Assembly (NCBI GenBank): GCA_018260565.1
Contig: JAGLAZ010000001.1
Span: 73,309-116,785, forward strand
Source of the DNA: Flavobacteriaceae bacterium
Lineage (GTDB): Bacteria; Bacteroidota; Bacteroidia; Flavobacteriales; Weeksellaceae
DNA: 43,477 nt
Direction of reading: 5' to 3'
Shown here: piece by piece, positions 34,500-43,107 of the stretch
Numbering within the stretch: the stretch's first letter is position 1
Layout: each line of letters begins with the position of its first letter
The notes under the pieces: generated by a model
Seen by the model: only the letters and a program-made list of their open reading frames with translations
Told to the model about the DNA's origin: nothing
Database searches by the model: none
Program-made: the position numbers and the translations under genes

Positions 34500-36076
34500 A
34501 AAGATTTGCCCAACTGATTTTAGAACTGGAATCTACTAACAAAATTTTGGCTCGTATAGATGCTCTTGTTCGGTATTTCCAAGAAGCTCCAGAGGATGAT
34601 TCCCTTTGGGTAATTGCTTTATTCACAGGGAAACGTCCGAAACGAGCTATAAATACAAATTATCTCAGAGAATGGATTTTAGAAGAAACAGGTCTTCCTG
34701 CATGGTTATTTATAGAGGCGTATTCATCAGTCGGGGATTTAGGTGAAACTATGAGTCTGGTACTTCCTGCAGGACATTCAGAAGAAGATTTTAGTTTAAG
34801 TGAATGGATGAATAAAATCGCTGATCTTAAAAACCAATCCGAGGAGGAAAAGAAACAGTTCGTAAGGCATCATTGGCGACATTTAGATATTACAGAGCGT
34901 CTTATCTTTAATAAACTGATAGGAGGTAGTTTCAGAATTGGGGTTTCTTCTAAAATGCTGATTAACGCCTTGGCGAAATATTCAGGGCAAGAGGCCAATC
35001 TGCTCGCTCATAGTATTATGGGGAAGTGGGAACCGAAATCTGTAAGCTTCCGGGAACTTTTAGATGCAGAAAATATAAATCCTGATAACAGTAAACCTTA
35101 TCCTTTTTGCCTGGCATACCCTTTAGAGAAAGAAATTCAAGAGCTTGGCCAACCAGAGGAATGGATTGCAGAATATAAATGGGACGGCATCCGTGGGCAG
35201 TTTATCAAGCGTAATAATGAAGTACACATCTGGAGCAGGGGAGAAGAATTGGTAACAGATCATTTCCCTGAAATTGCAGAAATACTAGCTAAATGGGAAG
35301 GTGATTTTGTGCTGGATGGAGAAATTCTACCCGTTAAAAACAATGAAGTTTTAAATTTTAATGAACTTCAAAAGAGACTCAATAGAAAAACCATTAGCAA
35401 AAAAATGCTGGAAGAAATTCCCGTCAGCATTTATTTGTATGATATTTTGGAAAGTGAGCAGGAAGATTTACGTAACAAACTATTCGGAGAGAGACGAAAA
35501 ATTTTAGAAGACTTATTCACTCAAAACAGCCACCAAGGCTTATACCTTTCAGAATCCATCTCTTTTCAAAATTGGGAAGATTTACCCAAAATTAGAGAAG
35601 AAGCGCGACTAAAAAACAGTGAAGGCCTTATGCTTAAAAATAAAAGTTCTCTTTACCATGCCGGAAGGAAAAAAGGGAATTGGTGGAAATGGAAAGTAGA
35701 CCCACTCACCATAGACGCTGTGCTAATATATGCCCAAAAAGGTAGCGGTAGGCGCAGCAGTTATTATACCGACTATACTTTTGCTGTGAAAAAAGGAGAA
35801 GAACTCGTCACAGTCGCCAAGGCCTATTCCGGGCTTACAGACAAAGAAATCATGGAGGTGAGCAAATTTGTCAATAAAAATGCAATAGAAAAATTTGGTC
35901 CTGTACGCACTGTAAAACCAGAACTAGTTTTTGAAATAGGGTTTGAAGGAATCGCCCTTAGCAACCGCCACAAAAGCGGTGTTGCACTACGATTCCCTCG
36001 GATATTGCGCTGGAGAAAAGATAAAACCGTTACAGAAATTGATGATATTGAAGAAATTAAAAAACTTATCAAATAG
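34496..36076 (+). CDS. ATP-dependent DNA ligase of the ligase-associated module
   Basis: A 526-residue ligase in the bacterial ATP-dependent group found with the DEXH helicase. An N-terminal helical DNA-binding domain (about 1-200) precedes the nucleotidyltransferase domain, with the adenylated lysine in EYKWDGIRG (Lys228). Motif III is in LDGEIL, motif IV in SEGLMLKN and motif V in NWWKWKVDP. A C-terminal OB domain follows, ending FPRILRWRKDKTVTEID. It is separate from the essential NAD-dependent LigA and should seal breaks during repair. Start codon overlaps the exonuclease stop. A 178-base gap with a palindromic element separates it from the helicase. Confidence 0.95.
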   Translation: MKRFAQLILELESTNKILARIDALVRYFQEAPEDDSLWVIALFTGKRPKRAINTNYLREWILEETGLPAWLFIEAYSSVGDLGETMSLVLPAGHSEEDFSLSEWMNKIADLKNQSEEEKKQFVRHHWRHLDITERLIFNKLIGGSFRIGVSSKMLINALAKYSGQEANLLAHSIMGKWEPKSVSFRELLDAENINPDNSKPYPFCLAYPLEKEIQELGQPEEWIAEYKWDGIRGQFIKRNNEVHIWSRGEELVTDHFPEIAEILAKWEGDFVLDGEILPVKNNEVLNFNELQKRLNRKTISKKMLEEIPVSIYLYDILESEQEDLRNKLFGERRKILEDLFTQNSHQGLYLSESISFQNWEDLPKIREEARLKNSEGLMLKNKSSLYHAGRKKGNWWKWKVDPLTIDAVLIYAQKGSGRRSSYYTDYTFAVKKGEELVTVAKAYSGLTDKEIMEVSKFVNKNAIEKFGPVRTVKPELVFEIGFEGIALSNRHKSGVALRFPRILRWRKDKTVTEIDDIEEIKKLIK

Positions 36077-36120
36077 AATGAGATTTCTTCGTAAAACCAT
36101 ATAATAAATTAAATGTATTT

Positions 36121-36204
36121 GGGCAGCTAATCCGCGCTCCGTTCCCGCTTTTTTTTCTTGGGACAACCCAAGAAAAAAAGAGCTCCACTCAGCACGGGCT
36201 GCTG
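36121..36204. repeat. Nested palindromic intergenic element
   Basis: An imperfect double hairpin fills the gap between ligase and helicase. The inner stem pairs CTTTTTTTTCTTGGG (36148-36162) with CCCAAGAAAAAAAG (36167-36180) around ACAA. The outer stem pairs GCAGC (36123-36127) plus CCGCGCT (36132-36138) with AGCACGG (36191-36197) plus GCTGC (36198-36202). From memory, similar elements are scattered in Chryseobacterium-type genomes. The minus-strand frame here (PTAARAEWSSFFLGL) is a by-product. It could act as a mobile REP-like element, an attenuator or an RNA-stabilising structure; only the palindrome is certain. Confidence 0.75.
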
Positions 36205-36254
36205 TGGGATGCATTAAAAAAAATCTATATTTTCCATAAATTTTAAATACAAAA

Positions 36255-38714
36255 TTGTCCAGTAAAATTTTCAACGACTCGCAAGGATATACAATAGTAA
36301 AAAACTGGATGGGGGAAAATGGCAGGACGCCATTTTCCTTTCAAAAAGATTCTTGGGAAGCATTCTCAAAAGGCTATTCCGGTATGGTAATAGCGCCTAC
36401 CGGATTTGGTAAAACATATAGCGTGTTTCTGGGAGTAGTTATAGACTTTATGAATCGTCCGGAGGCTTACGGTCCCGGCCTAAAACTTATCTGGGTAACA
36501 CCGCTCCGATCTTTAGCAAAAGATATAGCCAAAGCTATGGAAGGGGCATTAGAGGAAATTGGTTTAGACTGGACAGTGGGTGCAAGAAATGGCGATACAG
36601 ATGCTAAAATAAAAGCAGCGCAAGTGGGTAATATGCCAGATATATTACTGCTTACTCCTGAAAGCTTCCAGATGTTATTATCCCAAAAAGACAATTCAAG
36701 ATTTTTTAAAAATCTCACTTGCATTGCTGTAGATGAATGGCACGAACTCTTAGGCACCAAAAGAGGAGTCATGGTGGAACTTTCGCTGGCCTACCTTCAG
36801 CAAAAAAATGAAAAGCTTCGTATTTGGGGAATTACAGCAACTATAGGAAATCTAGATGAAGCTATGCAGGTCCTATTACCTTTTCAGAAAAAAATAAAAA
36901 AAATAGTTAGTAAAGAGAAAAAAAAGGTAGACATTCTTTCTGTGTTTCCCAGCGAGGTAGATATTCTTCCATGGGCGGGGCACTTAGGAGCTAAGTTGGC
37001 AGAAAATGTTATTCCAATTATACTTAATTCAGAAAGCACGATTGTCTTTACCAATACCCGTTCTCAAAGTGAAATGTGGTATCAGATATTACTTAATGAG
37101 CATCCAGATTTCGCGGGTCAGCTCGCTATTCATCATAGTTCCATTGATGCTTATTTAAGAATTTGGATAGAAGAAAATCTTTCAGCAGGTAAATTAAAAG
37201 CGGTAGTTTCCACATCTTCTCTGGATTTAGGAGTAGATTTCAAGCCCGTAGACACTGTAATACAAATTGGAAGCGTAAAGGGTGTTGCAAGATTTCTGCA
37301 AAGAGCCGGCAGAAGCGGGCATAGCCCCTTCGAAACCTCTAAAATCTATTGTGTGCCCACCCATTCTTTGGAACTTATAGAAGTTGCAGCGCTAAAGGAA
37401 GCCGTAAAAAACAAAGAAATAGAACCCCGAGAACCCTTAGTATTATGCTATGATGTATTAATTCAGTTCATAGTTACCTTAGCTGTGGGGGAAGGTTTTA
37501 TTTTTGATGATTTTTCTTGGATCCGCAGAATTTATGGGTATCAGGAGATGCCAGAGGAAGAATGGCAATCTATTATAAATTTTATAATTGTAGGTGGCAA
37601 TGCATTAAGAAGTTATAATGAATTTCATAGAGTAGTGCTTGCAGAAGACGGAAAATACAGAGTAACCAGCAAAAAGATAGCGATGCTCCATAGAATGAAC
37701 ATGGGTGTTATCGTTAGTGATGCTATGCTTAAAGTAAAACTTCTCAATGGTAATTATCTGGGGATGGTAGAAGAGTATTTCGCCTCACGTTTGGAAGTTG
37801 GCGGAAAATTTATCATTGCTGGTAGAGTAGTGGAAGTATTAAATTTTAAAGAGATGACGGTATATGTAAAACCATCTCAAGGTAAAGCCTATGCAGTTAA
37901 TTATTTGGGAGGACGCCTACCACTCAGTAGTAATTTAGGCAAATATCTTAGAAATAAACTTTCTGAAGCACTTAATCCAAAAGGCAAAGAGCAGGAACTT
38001 AGATTTTTACATCCACTATTGGCAGATCAAGAAAAAGTGAGCCATATCCCTTCAGCTGATGAATTTCTAACAGAGCTTATCACTACAAAGGAAGGGCATC
38101 ACCTGTTTATGTATCCATTCGAAGGAAGATTGGTTCATGAGGTAATGGCTCCTTTAATAGCATATAGGATAAGTAGAATATCCCCCATGAGTTTTACAAT
38201 GGCGATGAATGATTATGGTTTTGAGCTATTTAGTGATAGTCCCATACCTATTAATGATGAAAATATAGGGAAAATACTATCCCTAGATAATCTCATGCAG
38301 GATGTAACAGCCTCAATTAATGCAGCAGAAATGGCGCGTAGAAAGTTTCGAGATATATCCGTTATTTCTGGATTGGTAGTTCAGACATTACCCGGAAAAC
38401 AACGCTCCAATCGCTCTTTACAAGCCTCCGCAGGCCTACTTTTTAATGTTTTAGAAGAGCATGACCCTGGACATCTACTCATACGCCAAAGCTATTCTGA
38501 AGTTTTTAATCAGCAATTAGATGAACCTAGGTTACAGGAAGCCTTTAAAAGGATTGGTGGTTCCAAATTAATATTAATAAGGGCTGCCGCATTTACTCCT
38601 TTAAGTTTTCCTATAAAAGTAGATAGCCTTCGCCAAAGTCTCACAAGTGAAGATCTGGATTCAATGATAGAAAAAATACGAAAAGAAGCCATGAGGAAGC
38701 GAGATATCAGCTAA
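36255..38714 (+). CDS. Ligase-associated DEXH-box helicase (Lhr-like)
   Basis: An SF2 helicase of 819 residues, related to Lhr, in the ligase-associated module. Walker A is APTGFGKT (47-54). Other motifs are TPLRSLAKD, LLLTPESFQML, DEWH (160-163), GITATIGN, FTNTRSQSE and VVSTSSLDLGVDFKPVDTVIQIG, then motif VI QRAGRSGHSP. The C-terminal half carries the Lhr-type winged-helix and wrapping region. No ATG fits: the conserved start (GYTIVKNW, with PFSFQ) begins before the first internal ATG at 36309, and an in-frame stop lies at 36237. I therefore use TTG 36255, with ATT 36240 less likely. PdeM follows after 21 bases. Confidence 0.93.
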   Translation: MSSKIFNDSQGYTIVKNWMGENGRTPFSFQKDSWEAFSKGYSGMVIAPTGFGKTYSVFLGVVIDFMNRPEAYGPGLKLIWVTPLRSLAKDIAKAMEGALEEIGLDWTVGARNGDTDAKIKAAQVGNMPDILLLTPESFQMLLSQKDNSRFFKNLTCIAVDEWHELLGTKRGVMVELSLAYLQQKNEKLRIWGITATIGNLDEAMQVLLPFQKKIKKIVSKEKKKVDILSVFPSEVDILPWAGHLGAKLAENVIPIILNSESTIVFTNTRSQSEMWYQILLNEHPDFAGQLAIHHSSIDAYLRIWIEENLSAGKLKAVVSTSSLDLGVDFKPVDTVIQIGSVKGVARFLQRAGRSGHSPFETSKIYCVPTHSLELIEVAALKEAVKNKEIEPREPLVLCYDVLIQFIVTLAVGEGFIFDDFSWIRRIYGYQEMPEEEWQSIINFIIVGGNALRSYNEFHRVVLAEDGKYRVTSKKIAMLHRMNMGVIVSDAMLKVKLLNGNYLGMVEEYFASRLEVGGKFIIAGRVVEVLNFKEMTVYVKPSQGKAYAVNYLGGRLPLSSNLGKYLRNKLSEALNPKGKEQELRFLHPLLADQEKVSHIPSADEFLTELITTKEGHHLFMYPFEGRLVHEVMAPLIAYRISRISPMSFTMAMNDYGFELFSDSPIPINDENIGKILSLDNLMQDVTASINAAEMARRKFRDISVISGLVVQTLPGKQRSNRSLQASAGLLFNVLEEHDPGHLLIRQSYSEVFNQQLDEPRLQEAFKRIGGSKLILIRAAAFTPLSFPIKVDSLRQSLTSEDLDSMIEKIRKEAMRKRDIS

Positions 38715-38735
38715 AGGCTGTACCTTTGCTGCCCT

Positions 38736-39383
38736 ATGGAATTTGGGGAAAAAGAAATTGAATTTGCAGGGAATATTTTTGTGCTCAACACTTTACGTAG
38801 TATGTTTTGGCCAAAAGAAAACTGCCTTATTTTTTCAGATCTTCACCTTGGAAAATCTGCACATTTTAGAAAAAATGGCCTTGCAGTTCCGGATGATTTA
38901 CATCATCGCGATTTACAAAATTTATCTTGGCTTATTCACCAGTATGAACCTCAAAAAATCATTGTAGTAGGAGATCTTATTCATCATGGAAATAACTCTG
39001 AGGTTCAAGATTTTTGCCAATGGAAGTTGCAATTTTCACATATACCATTCGTCTTAGTTCGTGGTAATCATGATATTCTTGATAAAAAAACTGTACATTC
39101 TTTACATTTTCACAGTATAGAATCTAAAATAAAAATTGAAGGAATTGATTTTCTTCACGATGCTTCTGCTAAAAATATTGATCCTCAGATCTGTGGGCAT
39201 ATTCACCCTGGATACTTTATTCCAAGCAAAGTGGGAAAGGGGATAAAGTTACCTGCATTTGTAATCAAAAAGAATACGCTATATCTCCCTGCTTTTAGCA
39301 TTTTTACGGGATTGGACTTAAAAACCATCCGGAAACCCGCAATATATTTTCCTTTTACCCAGAAAGAGGTATACAGTTTTTAA
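38736..39383 (+). CDS. pdeM: Ligase-associated DNA damage response endonuclease PdeM
   Basis: A 215-residue calcineurin-like phosphoesterase closing the ligase-associated module. Metal ligands are in FSDLHLGK (Asp35, His37), VGDLIHHG (Asp80), RGNHDILD (Asn111, His112) and CGHIHPGY (His155, His157), the complete two-metal set. Family members are predicted DNA endonucleases; the substrate here is not shown. It follows the helicase by 21 bases in the same direction and ends two bases from the convergent photolyase stop. Length is normal for the family. Confidence 0.93.
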   Translation: MEFGEKEIEFAGNIFVLNTLRSMFWPKENCLIFSDLHLGKSAHFRKNGLAVPDDLHHRDLQNLSWLIHQYEPQKIIVVGDLIHHGNNSEVQDFCQWKLQFSHIPFVLVRGNHDILDKKTVHSLHFHSIESKIKIEGIDFLHDASAKNIDPQICGHIHPGYFIPSKVGKGIKLPAFVIKKNTLYLPAFSIFTGLDLKTIRKPAIYFPFTQKEVYSF

Positions 39384-39384
39384 G

Positions 39385-40680
39385 CTATGGTGCTGTTTTC
39401 ATTAACTCTAAATATTCTCTCCTGGCAGTAGCATGGTCTACAATAGGATCTGGATAGGCGGAAGTACCCAGTTCAGGAATCCATTTTTTACAATAAATAA
39501 AATCAGGATCAAATTTTTCCTGTTGAAGTTTTGGGCTGAAAACACGATAATAAGGTGAGGCATCCACTCCTGTACCTGCAACCCATTGCCAATTCCCATT
39601 ATTTTGAGCTAAATCAAAATCTAGTAATTTCTCAGCAAACCAAGCTTCTCCTTTCTTCCAATCTATTTTAAGATGCTTTATAAGAAAGCTGGCTGTAAGC
39701 ATCCTAACTCTATTGTGCATAAATCCTGTATGCAAAAGTTCGCGCATTCCAGCATCTACCAGTGGATAACCAGTTTTGCCTTGTTTCCAAGCTTCGAAAT
39801 CTTGGTCATTTTCATTCCAAGGAAAGTGAGAATATTTAGGTTTAAATTCTGAGTAAACCACAAAAGGAAAATGGTATAATATGGAAATAAAGAAATCTCT
39901 CCATATCAGTTCTTTCCAAAATCTTAAATTGAGGTGCTGTGTCTTTCGGAAAACTTCACGAATACTAATAGTCCCGAATCTTAAATGAACACTTATTTTA
40001 CTAATTCCAGCAACTGCCGGTATATTACGAGTGGACGAATAATTTTTAATAATCCCCAACTCTAATAAGGGTTCTACGGAAGGAAAATATGTTTCCTTAA
40101 AACCTAGTTCTTTTAATGATATTTTGCTTGGAAAATCATGTGAATGAAATGCATCCAATAAATCTTGGGATGGATGCTCCAGGATGTCCTCTTCTGTAAA
40201 CCTCCCTAACCAAGTTTTAGAGTAAGGCGTATAAACCGTATAAGGTGTTCGATTAGGCTTTACAATTTCATTCTTATGAAATATTACATGATCTTTAAAT
40301 AATAGGAAATCTGCTTGGTGAATTGTTGCTAAATTTTTTATTTTTTCATCTCTGGAAATAGCATAAGGTTCATAATCTTCATTGGTACAAACTGCTTTAA
40401 TCTTAAATTTAGATGAAGAAAATAAATGTGTAAACACTTCAAAAGATTTACCATGAAAAATAGCAAGCTTTTGATTTATAGGTAGTTCAGATTGTAATTT
40501 TTCAATTGCTTTATGGATAAACATAACACGAGTATCCTCGCGGGATGGTAAAACCTCAAGTATTTCTATATCAAAAATAAAAATAGGGAGTACAGGCCGT
40601 CCTTGAAGAAATGCCTGGTAAAGACCATGATTATCCGAAAGACGCAAATCTCTTCTAAACCAAAAAATTGTAATTTCCAT
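39385..40680 (-). CDS. phrB: Cryptochrome/DNA photolyase family protein
   Basis: A 431-residue FAD- and antenna-binding protein that repairs pyrimidine dimers using light. The N-terminal Rossmann domain starts TIFWFRRDLRLSDNHGL. The FAD-binding region includes RFGTISIREVF, ELIWRDFF, GKTGYPLVDAGMRELLHTGFMHNRVRM and DFDLAQNNGNWQWVAGTGVDA. The HNRVRM and NNGNWQW segments match class I CPD photolyases. A cryptochrome role cannot be fully excluded. It faces the pdeM end and is divergent from the carotenoid operon, so two light-protection functions share a 119-base spacer. Confidence 0.93.
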   Translation of the reverse strand: MEITIFWFRRDLRLSDNHGLYQAFLQGRPVLPIFIFDIEILEVLPSREDTRVMFIHKAIEKLQSELPINQKLAIFHGKSFEVFTHLFSSSKFKIKAVCTNEDYEPYAISRDEKIKNLATIHQADFLLFKDHVIFHKNEIVKPNRTPYTVYTPYSKTWLGRFTEEDILEHPSQDLLDAFHSHDFPSKISLKELGFKETYFPSVEPLLELGIIKNYSSTRNIPAVAGISKISVHLRFGTISIREVFRKTQHLNLRFWKELIWRDFFISILYHFPFVVYSEFKPKYSHFPWNENDQDFEAWKQGKTGYPLVDAGMRELLHTGFMHNRVRMLTASFLIKHLKIDWKKGEAWFAEKLLDFDLAQNNGNWQWVAGTGVDASPYYRVFSPKLQQEKFDPDFIYCKKWIPELGTSAYPDPIVDHATARREYLELMKTAP

Positions 40681-40785
40681 AATACTTTTAGATCCTTAGA
40701 CAAAATTCGTGTATTTATTTATAATTGAGCGAACAGATTTTTATCATTTAACCAACTTAAGGTAACTAAAAATCGGTAAAACAAG

Positions 40786-40793
40786 TATATTTG
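40786..40793 (+). promoter_or_regulatory. -7 element of the carotenoid operon
   Basis: TATATTTG, an exact TAnnTTTG, ends six bases before the crtI ATG. Transcription would start at or within a base or two of the start codon, predicting a leaderless mRNA. No -33 box is obvious. Confidence 0.5.
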
Positions 40794-40799
40794 TAATAC

Positions 40800-42257
40800 A
40801 TGGGAAAGAAGGTAATCATTATAGGATCAGGATTTTCTGCACTTACAGCAGCTTGCTATTTAGCAAAATCTGGATGCGAGGTAAATGTTTTCGAAAAAAA
40901 TGAACAGGTAGGCGGAAGAGCTTCTGTTTTTCGGAAAGATGGGTACTCCTTTGATATGGGCCCAAGCTGGTATTGGATGCCGGATGTCTTTGAAAAATTT
41001 TTTAAAGATTTCGGGTACAGTTCTTCTGATTTTTATAATCTGGTAAGGCTGGATCCAGCTTACCGTGTATATTTTGATTCTGAGAAAATTGACATTCAGT
41101 CAGGAGTGGAAAATATTATAAGTACTTTTATTCAGATAGATCCATCATGCGAAAATGCATTAAGAAAATTTCTAAATCAAGCCGAAGAAAATTATAAAAT
41201 AGCGATTCAAAATTTAGTGTATCAACCTGGATTTTCCATTACTGAACTGATTACAGTACAAACGGCCCTGCGCCTGCCACTTTTTGTAAGCACAATAAGT
41301 GAACAAGTCAAAAAGATTACTCAAAATCCTCACTTACAGTCAATTTTAGAGTTTCCAGTTTTATTTTTAGGAGCTAAACCTAGCCAAACACCTGCATTTT
41401 ATAATTTTATGAATCATGCAGATTTCGGTCTCGGAACTTGGTATCCTGAGGGCGGAATGGGGAAGGTAGTGGAAGCCATGGTGAGTATTGCTAATAAATA
41501 TAAGGTAAATTTTCATACTGACACTTGTGTAGAAGAAGTCCTTTCTTATGACGAAGTAGCTGTTGGAATTTCAACGAATAAGGGAAACTACTATGCCGAT
41601 ATAATTGTTTCAGGTGCGGATTATGCGCACACCGATAAATTATTAGGGAAAAACGCCAATTATAAGGAAACGTATTGGGAAAACAAAACATTTGCACCAT
41701 CTTCCATTCTTTATTATGTAGGTTTTAAAGGAAAGGCAGAACATGTGCTTCATCATAATTTATTTTTTGATACAGATTTTGAAAAACATTCCGAAAGTAT
41801 TTATGACACCAAAATATTTCCTGAAAAGCCCTTATTTTATGCTAATTTCCCTAGTTTAAGTGACAATACCTTAGCTCCAGAAGGACACAGCACCGCTTTT
41901 TTTCTAATTCCAGTGGCCCCAGGATTGTATGATACTCAGAAATTACATGATACCTACTTTGATAGTATAGTAAAAAGACTTAAGAAACACTGTGGATTGG
42001 ATATAAAGGATAAAATAGAGTTCAAAAAATCTTTTGGAATTAGAGATTTTGAATCTCGATATAACAGTTGTAAAGGAAATGCGTATGGTCTGGCTAACAC
42101 GCTTTTGCAAACATCTATCCTTCGACCCAAAATTCGAAACAAAAATCTATATAACTTCTTTTATACTGGCCAATTAACAGTGCCTGGACCGGGCGTACCA
42201 CCAGCCATTATAAGTGGTAAAATTGTGAGTGATTTCATTTTAAAAAAATATTTGTGA
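40800..42257 (+). CDS. crtI: Phytoene desaturase (CrtI type)
   Basis: FAD-dependent desaturase converting phytoene to lycopene, membrane-associated. The 485-residue protein begins KVIIIGSGFSALTAACYLA, the Rossmann motif with Ala14 at the usual third Gly. It then has VFEKNEQVGGRASVFRKDGY, FDMGPSWYWMPD and the C-terminal TGQLTVPGPGVPPAIISGKI, the classic CrtI carotenoid signature. Its TGA overlaps the crtB start by four bases. CrtI-type homologues also include ketolase-like enzymes, but adjacency to crtB and crtZ supports the desaturase role. Confidence 0.95.
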   Translation: MGKKVIIIGSGFSALTAACYLAKSGCEVNVFEKNEQVGGRASVFRKDGYSFDMGPSWYWMPDVFEKFFKDFGYSSSDFYNLVRLDPAYRVYFDSEKIDIQSGVENIISTFIQIDPSCENALRKFLNQAEENYKIAIQNLVYQPGFSITELITVQTALRLPLFVSTISEQVKKITQNPHLQSILEFPVLFLGAKPSQTPAFYNFMNHADFGLGTWYPEGGMGKVVEAMVSIANKYKVNFHTDTCVEEVLSYDEVAVGISTNKGNYYADIIVSGADYAHTDKLLGKNANYKETYWENKTFAPSSILYYVGFKGKAEHVLHHNLFFDTDFEKHSESIYDTKIFPEKPLFYANFPSLSDNTLAPEGHSTAFFLIPVAPGLYDTQKLHDTYFDSIVKRLKKHCGLDIKDKIEFKKSFGIRDFESRYNSCKGNAYGLANTLLQTSILRPKIRNKNLYNFFYTGQLTVPGPGVPPAIISGKIVSDFILKKYL

Positions 42258-43105
42258 GCCAAAGGAATTTAATAATTTTTGAGGACATTTCCGAGCGTAC
42301 GGCAAAGCTTTTTACTACAAGTTACAGTACATCTTTTAGTAAATCCATTGCCTTTCTAAATCCAAGAATGCGTCAGCATATTTACAATATTTATGGGTTT
42401 GTTCGTTTGGCGGATGAAATAGTAGATTCTTTTAACAAGCAGGATCGAGAGGAAATGCTGGAAAAATTTGAAGCGGAGTACGCGCAGGCTAAAATTCGTA
42501 ACCATTCCATTAATCCTATAATCCATGCCTTTTTACGAACGAAAAATAAATTTCAAATAGAGGATCATTTAGTAGAAAGTTTCTTGGAAAGTATGCGAAT
42601 GGATTTAGGCAATATGAGTACTTTGGACGAGTCTTTATATCAAAAATACATTTATGGTTCTGCGGAGGTAGTAGGATTAATGTGCCTTCACGTCTTTGTA
42701 GATGGTGACTCAGCACAATATGAAAAACTTAAACCTGCAGCACAACATTTTGGCGCAGCTTTACAGAAAATCAATTTTTTGCGTGATTTTTCATCTGATT
42801 TTTACCATTTAGAACGATTATATTTCCCTTATGTAGACTTTAGAAATTTCTCTGAACAGGATAAAAAAAAGATTGAAAAAGACATTGAAAACGATTTGCA
42901 TATCGCTATTACAGGTATAAGAAAGTTACCGAGGGGTGCCATCGTTGCGGTTTATTTAGCTTATAGATATTTTAATCAATTATTTCTTCAAATAAAAAAA
43001 ACGGAAGCGAAATGTTTGCTACAAAACAGGCTCCGAGTAACGGATTATAAAAAATCACTCCTCGTTTTTAAAGTATTTTTACGCGGAAATCTTAATAGAA
43101 TTTAA
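42254..43105 (+). CDS. crtB: Phytoene synthase
   Basis: Condenses two geranylgeranyl diphosphates to phytoene. The 283-residue protein has FTTSYSTSFSKSIAFL, the first aspartate motif DEIVD (Asp54-Asp58) and the second in LRDFSSDFYHLERLYFP (Asp178, Asp182), with GSAEVVGLMCL between them. It begins with GTG 42254, overlapping the crtI stop (GTGA). No in-frame ATG precedes the first conserved block, and translation is presumably coupled to crtI. The crtZ start follows two bases after its stop. Confidence 0.94.
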   Translation: MSQRNLIIFEDISERTAKLFTTSYSTSFSKSIAFLNPRMRQHIYNIYGFVRLADEIVDSFNKQDREEMLEKFEAEYAQAKIRNHSINPIIHAFLRTKNKFQIEDHLVESFLESMRMDLGNMSTLDESLYQKYIYGSAEVVGLMCLHVFVDGDSAQYEKLKPAAQHFGAALQKINFLRDFSSDFYHLERLYFPYVDFRNFSEQDKKKIEKDIENDLHIAITGIRKLPRGAIVAVYLAYRYFNQLFLQIKKTEAKCLLQNRLRVTDYKKSLLVFKVFLRGNLNRI

Positions 43106-43107
43106 GT

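Noticed and set aside
35987..36274. Minus-strand 95-codon frame across the ligase-helicase gap
   Set aside because: It overlaps the ligase end and runs through the palindromic element; the translation shows no protein family features.
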